Shown piece after piece: positions 25,503-33,090 of a DNA stretch of 44,055 nucleotides. A program made the position numbers and the translations under genes. Within the stretch, counting starts at the first letter, position 1; the number at the start of each line of letters is the position of its first letter. The DNA lies in NCBI GenBank assembly GCA_005885555.1, contig VAWN01000099.1, forward strand, positions 1 through 44,055, written 5' to 3'. The DNA comes from Actinomycetota bacterium. GTDB taxonomy: Bacteria; Actinomycetota; Actinomycetes; Mycobacteriales; Micromonosporaceae. The notes beneath the pieces are model-generated. The model saw nothing but the letters and a program-made list of their open reading frames with translations, did not search any database and was not told the origin of the DNA.

Positions 25503-27664
25503 CCGAGGCACCACCGGTCCAACCGGCGCCACCGGCCGCACCTGCGGCACCGAAGCCAGGCGCGCCTGCGGCACCGAAGCCAGGCGCGCCCGCCCCGGCG
25601 GCAGCCCCGGCCGCTCCGCCGGAGCTTGCGGGTACCGCCAGCCCGGGCGGGGTGAGCGCGACCAACCAGATGCTGCGCCAGGCGCGGGCGAGCATCCGCG
25701 GCCACGCCCACGTCGGCGGCGGCATCGCCGGCCGGGACATCATCGTCCACTACCACGGCGTACCGCAGCCCGGCGGGCCGCTGCCCCGCATCGGTGCGCA
25801 AGCCGTGGCGGCGGTGCGCCATGCCTACGTGGCGCCGGACGGGTTCGCCGACCTGACCGCCGCACTGGCCGACCGCCACCTGCTGATCCTGCGCGCGGCG
25901 GCCGGGCAGGGCGCCGAAGCCGCGGCGATCCGGCTGCTGCTGTTGCACGAGGCCGAACCGCTGTACCGCGTCGACGGTACCGACCTGACCGGCCTGACCG
26001 GCGACCGGCTGGTCAAGGGCGCCGGCTACGTCCTGCACGGCGCGGACCCGAAGCGGTTGCGCCGCAGCGACATCGAAAGCCTCGACACGCGGCTCGGCGA
26101 GCTGCCCGCCCGGCTGGTCGTCATCCTGCCGGCGCAGGCCGGCCCGGTCGGTCCGGACGCGCTGCCCTACGTGCGCGACCTCGGCCGCGCACCGGACGCC
26201 ACCGCGATCCTGCGCAGCCATCTCGCCTGGCGCATGGGTACCGCGGCGGCGACCGCGTTGCTGGCCCGGGTCAAGGACGCCATCGACGCCGGAGCCGCCT
26301 GCCAGGAGCTGGCCGACCTCGCGCGGACACTGCACGAGAAGGGCGCCGCCGAGCCGGGCGCCGACCTCGCGTGGATCGCCGACTGGCGGGGCCGGCGTAC
26401 CGCGGGCGAGATCGCCGTCTGGTTCGACGACCTCGACGACCTGCCCCAGCGCTGCCTGGCCATCTCCCTCGCGCTGTTCAACGGGCTGCCGTTCGAGACG
26501 GTCAACGCGGCCGCCACCCGGCTGCGGCGGCGGATCACCGACCCGGGCCGGGGCCAGCGGGACGGTACCGACATCCGCCTCGTGGTACCGGCGCCGGCGC
26601 TGACCGACCCGTTCGAGCACACCCGGACCGGGCGGGTGGACCGGATCCGGGCCAGCATCACGCCCACCACGCTGCCCGCGTGGTTCGGCGACACGCCCGC
26701 ACAGGTCATGTCGTACCGCGATCCCGCGTACCCGCCCGCCGTGCTGGACCGGGTGTGGCGCGAGCACGACGACGTGCGGCCGACCCTCGTCGAGTGGTTC
26801 GACGACCTGGCCGGCGATCCGTCGGAGCAGGTACGCAACCGGGTGGCGACCGCGGTCGGGGTACTGGCCGCGCGCGCGTTCGAGTACATCCTCACGACGG
26901 TCATCGACCGGTGGGCGGCCAGCGAAACGGCGGCACGGCGCGAGGCCGCCGCGGTCGCCCTGCACGAACCGGCCAACGAGGGCGGGCTGTACGAGCAGGT
27001 ACTGCAGGTGCTGCGGGCGTGGAGCCAGCCGGGTGCCACGGTCGCGCGGCGGGCCACCGCGGCCCGCGCCTACGGCGAGAGCGTCGGCGCTGCCGATCCG
27101 GTCCAGGCGATCGCCGCGCTGCAGTACCTGGCCGACTGCGAGGACGAGGCGGTCCGGTACGCGATCGGGCGCAGCCTCGCCCAGTTGATGGACCGGGACG
27201 AGGCGCTGGCGGTACCCGTGCTGACCGCGGTCTGCCGCTGGATCACCGGTACCCTGCCGCAGCGGCGCCGGACCGGGTACCGCGCGTTCCTCACCATCGC
27301 CGTCGGCCTGATGACCGAGGTGCCGTCCGACACCGACGGCAGCCCGGTGCGCTGGCCGAGCCTGCTGCGCATGGCCGACCGGGATCCCGCGATGCTGCCG
27401 AGCATCGCGGGCCTGTGGCACGCCGCCCTCAACGGCCCCTTGTGGGAGGACGCCCACTGGGTGTTCGGGCTCTGGGCGCTGAGCGCGGAAGCCGACCCGC
27501 TGCTGCGCGCCGCGCTCGGCCGGCTCGCCGCCACCGTCGCCCAGGACGGCCGGACCCGCAAGATCCTGCGTCAGCTCGCTGCCGACTGGACCACCGGCAA
27601 GAACCCGTCGCCGACCCCCGAGACGGCCCGTGCCGTCCTGACCGCCCTGTCCGAGAGGAGATAA
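25499..27664 (+). CDS. NLR-like protein: N-terminal amyloid-like motif, degenerate P-loop region, helical repeats
   Basis: The start is ATG at 25499 (ATGA overlap with the cyclase gene), giving 721 residues. Residues 1-50 are Pro/Ala-rich, with a 24-nt tandem duplication encoding PAAPKPGA twice. Residues 66-87 carry GHAHVGGGIAGRDIIV, identical at 15 of 22 positions to the end of the upstream protein. Then follows a region like a STAND/P-loop module (LLILRAAAGQGAEAAAIRLLL near 130-150, RLVVILPAQAG near 205-215) in which the GKS/T of Walker A is absent. A winged-helix-like part follows (about 300-400), then Ala/Leu-rich helical repeats to the C-terminus (about 440-715), resembling HEAT-type arrays. 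No membrane segment is seen. I infer a pseudo-ATPase sensor that could template the cyclase through the shared motif. Family identity is not certain. Confidence 0.68.
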   Translation: MTEAPPVQPAPPAAPAAPKPGAPAAPKPGAPAPAAAPAAPPELAGTASPGGVSATNQMLRQARASIRGHAHVGGGIAGRDIIVHYHGVPQPGGPLPRIGAQAVAAVRHAYVAPDGFADLTAALADRHLLILRAAAGQGAEAAAIRLLLLHEAEPLYRVDGTDLTGLTGDRLVKGAGYVLHGADPKRLRRSDIESLDTRLGELPARLVVILPAQAGPVGPDALPYVRDLGRAPDATAILRSHLAWRMGTAAATALLARVKDAIDAGAACQELADLARTLHEKGAAEPGADLAWIADWRGRRTAGEIAVWFDDLDDLPQRCLAISLALFNGLPFETVNAAATRLRRRITDPGRGQRDGTDIRLVVPAPALTDPFEHTRTGRVDRIRASITPTTLPAWFGDTPAQVMSYRDPAYPPAVLDRVWREHDDVRPTLVEWFDDLAGDPSEQVRNRVATAVGVLAARAFEYILTTVIDRWAASETAARREAAAVALHEPANEGGLYEQVLQVLRAWSQPGATVARRATAARAYGESVGAADPVQAIAALQYLADCEDEAVRYAIGRSLAQLMDRDEALAVPVLTAVCRWITGTLPQRRRTGYRAFLTIAVGLMTEVPSDTDGSPVRWPSLLRMADRDPAMLPSIAGLWHAALNGPLWEDAHWVFGLWALSAEADPLLRAALGRLAATVAQDGRTRKILRQLAADWTTGKNPSPTPETARAVLTALSERR

Positions 27665-27668
27665 GGCA

Positions 27669-28694
27669 ATGCAGCCCCAGCAGAGGCCGGTCGCCCGCCC
27701 ACCGGTCGGCCGGGTGATCCTGACCGAGTACGCGGTGAAGCACTTCGGGACCAGCGACGGCCGGCGGCCGCTGCGCGCCGGCGTGTCCGCGGTCTACGCG
27801 ACGAAGGACGGCTCGGTGGTCTGGCTCGGCCGGCCGCTGCGCCGGTTCGAGGCGCTCCTGGGCGGGTACCGGACCCGCTACGAGGTGAGCACGGCCGACT
27901 GGGAGGGCGAGTTCGACCTCGCCAACGAGCTGCCCAGTCACGACGACGTGTTCCGGTTCTACGCCCGGGTGCAGCTCGGGTTCCGGGTGCACGACGCGGC
28001 CGAGGTGGTGCGCCGCCGGGTACAGGACGGCTTCCGGCTGGCCCGGTGGCGGCTCGTGCAGCAGATGCGCGCGATCAGCCGGCGGTACCCGACGGAGAAG
28101 TGCGCGCAGGCCAACGACGAGATCAACGAGCGGCTGGGCGGCGAGCCGCTGGTCCTCGAAGAAGGCATCACGGTGTACCGGTTCGCCGCGTTCCTGTCCC
28201 TGGACCGGCAGACCCAGGCCGCGTTGCAACGCAAGCGCGCCACCGAGATCGAGCACGAGATCCAGCGCCTGACCGCACGGCAGAACTGGGAGCTGGAGCA
28301 GGGCCGGATCACCGCGGTACGGCTGGCGCTGCAGGGCGATTTCGGCCTGCTGGTGCTGCACCTGGCCCGGCACCCGGAGGACACCGAAGGGCTGCTGCAG
28401 ATGGTGGCCAAGAGCCGCGAGGACAACCGGCAGGCGCAGATCGAGATGTTCAGGAGCATGGTCGAGCACGACGTGATCCAGGGCATCGAGCTGCAGGAGA
28501 TCCGCGACGAGAACCTGCGCCAGATCCTCCTCGCCGCGCGCGCGGACGGGCTGCAGGAGCTGCAGCTCGACCAGCCGAACCGGGGCAGCGCACCGATCAG
28601 CGGCCAGGTGACCAGGGAGGTCGCCGACGAACCGCCGCCGAGCATCCCGCTGCCCCGCACGTCGGGTGGCGCCCGGCCGGCCGATGCGGCGTAA
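27669..28694 (+). CDS. SPFH/band-7-like coiled-coil protein
   Basis: The gene starts 4 nt after the NLR-like stop, with an AGGAG site inside the end of that gene, so all three form one operon. The 341-residue product has an SPFH-like N-terminal part (about 18-190: GVSAVYATKDGSVVWLGRP, DDVFRFYARVQLGFRVHDAA, EVVRRRVQDGFRLARWRLVQQM, LVLEEGITVYRFAAFLSLD). A charged helical coiled coil follows (about 190-230: RKRATEIEHEIQRLTARQNW), a second helical region to about 305, and a disordered Pro-rich tail. Unlike stomatins and flotillins it has no obvious membrane anchor. SPFH proteins form ring-like oligomers on membranes; here it may scaffold or place the two upstream proteins. The fold assignment rests on motif pattern only. 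Confidence 0.62.
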   Translation: MQPQQRPVARPPVGRVILTEYAVKHFGTSDGRRPLRAGVSAVYATKDGSVVWLGRPLRRFEALLGGYRTRYEVSTADWEGEFDLANELPSHDDVFRFYARVQLGFRVHDAAEVVRRRVQDGFRLARWRLVQQMRAISRRYPTEKCAQANDEINERLGGEPLVLEEGITVYRFAAFLSLDRQTQAALQRKRATEIEHEIQRLTARQNWELEQGRITAVRLALQGDFGLLVLHLARHPEDTEGLLQMVAKSREDNRQAQIEMFRSMVEHDVIQGIELQEIRDENLRQILLAARADGLQELQLDQPNRGSAPISGQVTREVADEPPPSIPLPRTSGGARPADAA

Positions 28695-28733
28695 CCGGGA
28701 ATGGCGGCCCGGGCCGCGGGGTTGGGGCCGGAC

Positions 28734-29411
28734 ATGACAACCGTTGGACTGATCGGCAGCGGACACATCGGCGGTACCGTGGCGAGGCTGGCCGTCGCGG
28801 CCGGGTACGACGTGGTGCTGAGCAACTCGCGCGGACCCGACACGCTCAAGGAACTGGTCGACGAGCTCGGCCCGCGGGCCCGGGCGGCGACCCCCGCGGA
28901 GGCGGCGCAGGCCGGCGACATCGTGCTGGTGAGCGTCCCGCTGCGGGCGTACCGCAGCGTCCCCGTCGAACCGCTGGCCGGCAAGCTGGTCATGGACACC
29001 AACAACTACTACCCGCAGCGCGACGGGCAGATCCCGGAGCTGGACGACGAGTCGACCACGGTGAGCGAGCTGTTGCAGCGGCACCTGCCCACCTCGCACG
29101 TTGTCAAGGTGTTCAACAACATCTATTTCAAGCACCTGCTGGGCCTGGCCCGCCCGGCCGGGTCGCCGGACCGCAGCGTGCTGGCGATCGCCGGGGACGA
29201 CGCGGACGCGAAGGCGGCGGCGACGCGGTTCCTCGACGCGATCGGGTACGACGCGCTCGACGCCGGGCCGCTGGCCGAGGGCTGGCGGTACCAGCGGGAC
29301 ACGGCGGCCTACGCGGGGCTGTACTTCGGTTCCGGCGAGGACGGCAAGCCGGTCGACGCGCAGACGCTACGCGCGGCGCTGGCGCAGGCGCGGCGGTACC
29401 GCGACAGGTGA
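28734..29411 (+). CDS. NADP/F420-type reductase (NADPH-dependent F420 reductase-like)
   Basis: The 225-residue protein opens with a Rossmann fold directly at the N-terminus (MTTVGLIGSGHIGGTVARLAV), followed by SNSRGPDTL, where Ser/Arg after strand 2 suits NADP, then VLVSVPLRAY, VMDTNNYYPQRDG and VVKVFNNIYFKHLL. These are features of the F420-dependent NADP reductase family (fno/npdG-like). The ATG at 28734 is chosen over the in-frame ATG at 28701 because the latter adds an unconserved 11-residue leader. It lies 39 nt after the SPFH-like gene and could be in the same transcript, although its metabolic function seems unrelated. Its last ten codons are tandemly repeated downstream. Confidence 0.85.
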   Translation: MTTVGLIGSGHIGGTVARLAVAAGYDVVLSNSRGPDTLKELVDELGPRARAATPAEAAQAGDIVLVSVPLRAYRSVPVEPLAGKLVMDTNNYYPQRDGQIPELDDESTTVSELLQRHLPTSHVVKVFNNIYFKHLLGLARPAGSPDRSVLAIAGDDADAKAAATRFLDAIGYDALDAGPLAEGWRYQRDTAAYAGLYFGSGEDGKPVDAQTLRAALAQARRYRDR

Positions 29412-29465
29412 GCGCAGGCGCGGCGGTACCGCGCCAGGTGAGCGCCGGTGCGCCGCGACAGGTGA
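29382..29465. repeat. 30-bp tandem repeat spanning the stop codon of the reductase gene
   Basis: A 30-nt unit (29382-29411, ending ACAGGTGA) contains the last codons and TGA stop of the reductase gene. It is repeated at 29412-29441 with one change, then as a shorter diverged copy at 29442-29465. This looks like slippage or unequal-exchange duplication of the gene end. Each copy contains GGTACC or a decayed form of it. Confidence 0.8.
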
Positions 29466-29475
29466 CGGGTGCGGC

Positions 29476-32280
29476 TCACGGCCGGTCGTGGGCGCGGTGC
29501 CAGAGCGCCGGCCAGCCGCCCGCGCCCAGCCACGCGCCGGGCACGAGCAGGCCGGTCGCGGCCACCCGGTCGCGGAACCGGTCCCGGTCGGCGCCCAGCT
29601 CGTCGGCGTCCGGCCAGGCCCGCTGCCACGGACCGGCCGGATCGTCCAATGTGGACACCGGAAATCCCGGTACCGTCATGGCGCCCGGCGCGCTCACCGG
29701 TACGCCGAGGTCGGCGACCGTTGCCAGGAGGACGAGCGCACACAGCGGTCCGGTGGCCGGCCGGCGGGCCAGCGACCGGGCCAGCTGCGGGTCCTCGGCG
29801 CGCACCAGGTCACCGATCGCGACGCGCACCCGGTGCGCGACCAGGTCCGCCGTCCGGGCCGCGGCCACCTCGGGCACCTTCGCCAGGCGGCGCAGCGCAC
29901 CGGGCAGCGGCGCGTCGTCGGGCAGCCGGTCGAGACGCTCGAAACGCTGGCGCAGCAAGGGATCCAGGCCGGCGAGCGCGGTCGCCAGCGGCCGCGCCGC
30001 GCTCGCCCGCCACAGCGCCGCGAGGTCCACCCCGTCCGCGAGCGTGTCGCGGCACGCCGTCACCAGCCGCGCCGCCGGCATGCGGCGCACCGCCGCCACG
30101 GTGGTACCGCCACCCAGCGCGGCCAGCACCCCGGATGCCGCAACGGTTTCCGGGTCGGCCAGCGCCCGGCCGGCGAGCCCGGCCAGCGGCTCACCCACCT
30201 CGCCGAGCAGCCGCCGGGCCGGCGAGGCCGGGGTACGCCGGCCGGACCGTACCCGCGCCGCCGGCCGCTGCCCGCCGCCGGTACCCGGCGTGCTGACCGG
30301 TACCGTGGCGATCCACTCGCGAACCAGCGCGTCCAGCTCCGGGCCCGGCTCCTGGTTGAAGCGCGCCCGGAACTCGTCGATCCGCCACGCGTGCCGGGTC
30401 GCCCGCAGCTCGATGTTGGCCAGCAGGACGCCGTCCGGGCCGCGCAGCGCCGCCAGCGCCGACCGGCCGGCGGCCGCCGCGTCGAGGTAGTACTCGTCGG
30501 CGATGCAGTTGCCCATGTACCCCGCCCAGTCGGCCAACTGGTCGGCGCGGCGGGCCAGCTCGAAGCGGGTGCTGCCGTCCGGAAGCGTGGTGCCGTCCAG
30601 CGCGACCAGGGTCGGCGGTGCCGGGAACAGGTCGGTGAGCGCCTCGGCCACGGCGACGTCGGCGCGCAGGCCGTCCAGCAGCGCGGTCCAGGTACGGGCG
30701 CGGGGCGGTACCCGGGCGCCGAGGCAGACCAGCTGCGCGGCGGTGGCCGTGGCGGCGGGTACCGAGTCCAGCCGCGGCTGCAACGGCTCGGGCGGCCGGT
30801 CGGCCGGGTCCCAGTCGAGGTACGGGCGGTGCTGCAGGCCGCGGTCGTCGGGCACCGCGCGCTCGTGTCCGCACAGCTGGGCGAGGGCGTCCGCGAGGTC
30901 GGCGAACCAGAGCAGGTCACCGGCGTACTCCACGGCGGTACCGGAGCGCAGCCGCTCGGCGAGCGGAGCCGGCGCCGGCTCCGGCGGGTACCACGCGACC
31001 TGCTGGTGCCAGTCGTCCGGCGGGCGCACCGCGCAGTACCCGACGTCGTCGCGCCATCCGGTCAGCTCGCGCCGCCCCCAGTGCCACAGGACCGGCGAGA
31101 GTACCCCGGGCGGCAGTTCCTCCAGCCCGTCCAGCAGGTCGACGGCGGCGTCCAGCGCGACGAGCGCGTAGTTGTGTGCCCAGGCGGTGCGCTGCCGGAC
31201 GAACGCCTCGGTCTTCGCGGTGACCGGGCCGCCCCGGCTCGCCAGCCGGTGCAGGTCGCGCACGTAGCAACCGGGTACCGCGGGAATGCCGGGCAGGTCC
31301 GGTACCCGGCGCCGGGCCGCGCCCATCCGCTGCGCGTCGCCGATCCCCGCGGCGGCCGCGAGCTGCCGCCCGTACCGGTCCAGCGCACCGGCCACCCCGT
31401 CGTCGACCACCGCGACCGCCACCCGCGCGAGTACCGTGGCCGCCAGCGCGTCGTTCACCGCGTGGTCCAGGCAGTCCCGCCAGAACCACCACGGCGGCGT
31501 CCACCGGGCGGCCTCCAGCAGCGACGGCTCCGTGGTCCGGCCCCGGTGCAGCTCGGCCAGCAGCAGCTCGTCGGTCAGGTGCCGGTGCCGCCGCAGCAGC
31601 CCGTCGAGCCGGGCGGCGGGTACCTGCGAGGCGCGCAACCGGTGCCGGCGCAGCCGGCGGTCCTGTTCGGCGACGACCCGCTGCCACAGGTCCAGGAGCA
31701 GGGTCAGCCGGCGGGGCCGGGGCAGCGGACCGAGTACCCGGGCGAGCAGGTCCGCCAGCGCCGACGCCGACCCGGCCGGTACCGGTTCGGTTCCGCCGGC
31801 CAGCGCCAGTACCCGTTGCAGCTGCTCCGGTCCCAGCACGTCGCTGGCCGCCGACGCGAGCCGCAGCGCCGACCACCGGTCCTGCTCGACCGCCGCCGTG
31901 GCGGCCGCCCCGACCGGCCTGGTCGCGTTGGGCCCGAACAGGCTGACCAGTACCCCGGCCCGCGCGCCGAGCCGGTCGGCCCCGGCAGCCCCGAGGGCCG
32001 CGAGCGCCGCGAGCACCGCGTCCCGCCGGTCGCCCGGCGCACCGTCGAGCCGCGCGGACCGGAACCCGTCGCCCAGCTCCACCCCGGCGCCGGCCGCGGC
32101 CGCCCCGCCGCTGTCCACGAGCGCGGCGAGCCCGGACAGCGCGCGCTGCACGGCGGCGGGTTCGGCATCCTCCGGCCCGACGACGACCGGCGCACCGGGT
32201 GCGGACGTGGCGGTACCGTCGGGCGCCCACACGCGCAGGCCCCGCCCCGTCACCACGCCACCGGACAGCCGTACCGCCAC
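29476..32280 (-). CDS. Large protein of unknown function with a PcfJ-like C-terminal region
   Basis: The 934-residue protein (from GTG at 32280; an in-frame TTG at 32364 would give 962 residues but falls within 18 nt of the divergent start) is Ala/Leu/Arg-rich and largely helical. About residues 600-700 resemble the PcfJ-like domain: LADWAGYMGNCIADEYYLDA, ALAALRGPDGVLLANIELR, HAWRIDEFRARFNQEPG, LDALVREWIA. PcfJ-like proteins occur on conjugative plasmids and scattered in chromosomes; their function is unknown. No signal peptide or membrane segments are visible. The gene stands alone between two + strand units, and its start shares the 32281-32381 region with the transketolase gene. Start position and family are both tentative. 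Confidence 0.55.
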   Translation of the reverse strand: MAVRLSGGVVTGRGLRVWAPDGTATSAPGAPVVVGPEDAEPAAVQRALSGLAALVDSGGAAAAGAGVELGDGFRSARLDGAPGDRRDAVLAALAALGAAGADRLGARAGVLVSLFGPNATRPVGAAATAAVEQDRWSALRLASAASDVLGPEQLQRVLALAGGTEPVPAGSASALADLLARVLGPLPRPRRLTLLLDLWQRVVAEQDRRLRRHRLRASQVPAARLDGLLRRHRHLTDELLLAELHRGRTTEPSLLEAARWTPPWWFWRDCLDHAVNDALAATVLARVAVAVVDDGVAGALDRYGRQLAAAAGIGDAQRMGAARRRVPDLPGIPAVPGCYVRDLHRLASRGGPVTAKTEAFVRQRTAWAHNYALVALDAAVDLLDGLEELPPGVLSPVLWHWGRRELTGWRDDVGYCAVRPPDDWHQQVAWYPPEPAPAPLAERLRSGTAVEYAGDLLWFADLADALAQLCGHERAVPDDRGLQHRPYLDWDPADRPPEPLQPRLDSVPAATATAAQLVCLGARVPPRARTWTALLDGLRADVAVAEALTDLFPAPPTLVALDGTTLPDGSTRFELARRADQLADWAGYMGNCIADEYYLDAAAAGRSALAALRGPDGVLLANIELRATRHAWRIDEFRARFNQEPGPELDALVREWIATVPVSTPGTGGGQRPAARVRSGRRTPASPARRLLGEVGEPLAGLAGRALADPETVAASGVLAALGGGTTVAAVRRMPAARLVTACRDTLADGVDLAALWRASAARPLATALAGLDPLLRQRFERLDRLPDDAPLPGALRRLAKVPEVAAARTADLVAHRVRVAIGDLVRAEDPQLARSLARRPATGPLCALVLLATVADLGVPVSAPGAMTVPGFPVSTLDDPAGPWQRAWPDADELGADRDRFRDRVAATGLLVPGAWLGAGGWPALWHRAHDRP

Positions 32281-32343
32281 GGTTGTCCATGGTCGCGCGC
32301 CGGGCCACGGTCCGGCACCCCCGTTTCGTACGTCACACCGGCC

Positions 32344-32374
32344 TTGAGGTGAAGCCGGCTTCAACTTGCAGGCT
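32344..32374 (+). promoter_or_regulatory. Candidate operator/promoter between the PcfJ-like and transketolase genes
   Basis: A perfect 14-bp palindrome TGAAGCCGGCTTCA lies at 32350-32363. It sits between a -35-like TTGAGG (32344-32349) and a poor -10-like CAGGCT (32369-32374) separated by 19 nt. A palindrome inside an over-long spacer is typical of MerR-family activated promoters. The predicted start point falls at the ATG (32382). No merR gene is in the window. Confidence 0.4.
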
Positions 32375-32381
32375 GGCAGGT

Positions 32382-33086
32382 ATGACGGTTACCACGACCC
32401 GACCCGCCCGCCCGCCGCAGCTGATGGCCGCGCTGCGCCGGGTTACCGGCGACGAGAAACACGCACCGGCGGCGATCTCCACTCTGGACGTTCTGTGGGT
32501 GCTGTACGACCGGGTGCTGAGGGTGGACCCGGACCGCGCGGACGACCCGGACCGGGACCGGTTCCTGCTGTCCAAGGGCCACGGGCCGGCGGCGTTCTAC
32601 GCGGTACTCGCCACAACGGGCTTCATCCCGCTGGACTGGCTGGACGACCTGGCCGGGCCGGACAGCCGGCTCGGCCACCACCCCGACCGGATGCTGGTAC
32701 CCGGGGTGGAGATCAGCTCCGGCTCGCTGGGGCACGGGCTGCCGATCGCCGTGGGTACCGCGCTGGGCCTGCGTGCCCAGGGGCTGACCCGGCCGCACGT
32801 CTACGTCCTGGTCGGCGACGCGGAGCTGGACGAGGGCAGCAACCACGAGGCGATCGCCTACGCCGGCGCCACCGGACTGGACAACCTGACCGTGGTGGTC
32901 GTGGACAACCAGTCGGCCACGCACGGCTGGCCGGGCGGGATCGGCGTGCGGTTCGCCGCCAACGGCTGGGCGGCGTCCACCGTCGACGGCCGTGACCACG
33001 AGGAGCTCGCCGCCGCCCTGCCGGTCCGCTGGCCGGGACGACCGTCGGTGGTCGTCGCGCGCGTCGAGCCGTACGGGCAGGAGTGA
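32382..33086 (+). CDS. Transketolase, N-terminal (thiamine diphosphate-binding) subunit
   Basis: The 234-residue protein contains FLLSKGHGPAAFYAVLA, the His-rich substrate/TPP region LGHHPD, GSLGHGLPIAVGTALGLR, and the TPP motif GDAELDEGSNHEAIAYAG with the distal LTVVVVDN. This corresponds to the N-terminal third of transketolase. Split transketolases transfer two-carbon ketol units between sugar phosphates and often serve specialised pathways. The C-terminal subunit follows after 4 nt. The motif reads GDAELDEG where GDGE is usual; the metal-binding Asp is kept. The ATG at 32382 has GGCAGG close upstream. Confidence 0.92.
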   Translation: MTVTTTRPARPPQLMAALRRVTGDEKHAPAAISTLDVLWVLYDRVLRVDPDRADDPDRDRFLLSKGHGPAAFYAVLATTGFIPLDWLDDLAGPDSRLGHHPDRMLVPGVEISSGSLGHGLPIAVGTALGLRAQGLTRPHVYVLVGDAELDEGSNHEAIAYAGATGLDNLTVVVVDNQSATHGWPGGIGVRFAANGWAASTVDGRDHEELAAALPVRWPGRPSVVVARVEPYGQE

Positions 33087-33090
33087 CGCC

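Noticed and set aside
25205-27457. A 750-codon minus-strand frame opposite the NLR-like gene
   Set aside because: Its composition is Arg/Gly/Val-rich without motifs. The plus-strand genes have ribosome sites, overlaps and recognisable segments.
29382-29465. Possible CRISPR array
   Set aside because: The units are directly adjacent without spacers and include a gene end, so this is a simple tandem duplication.
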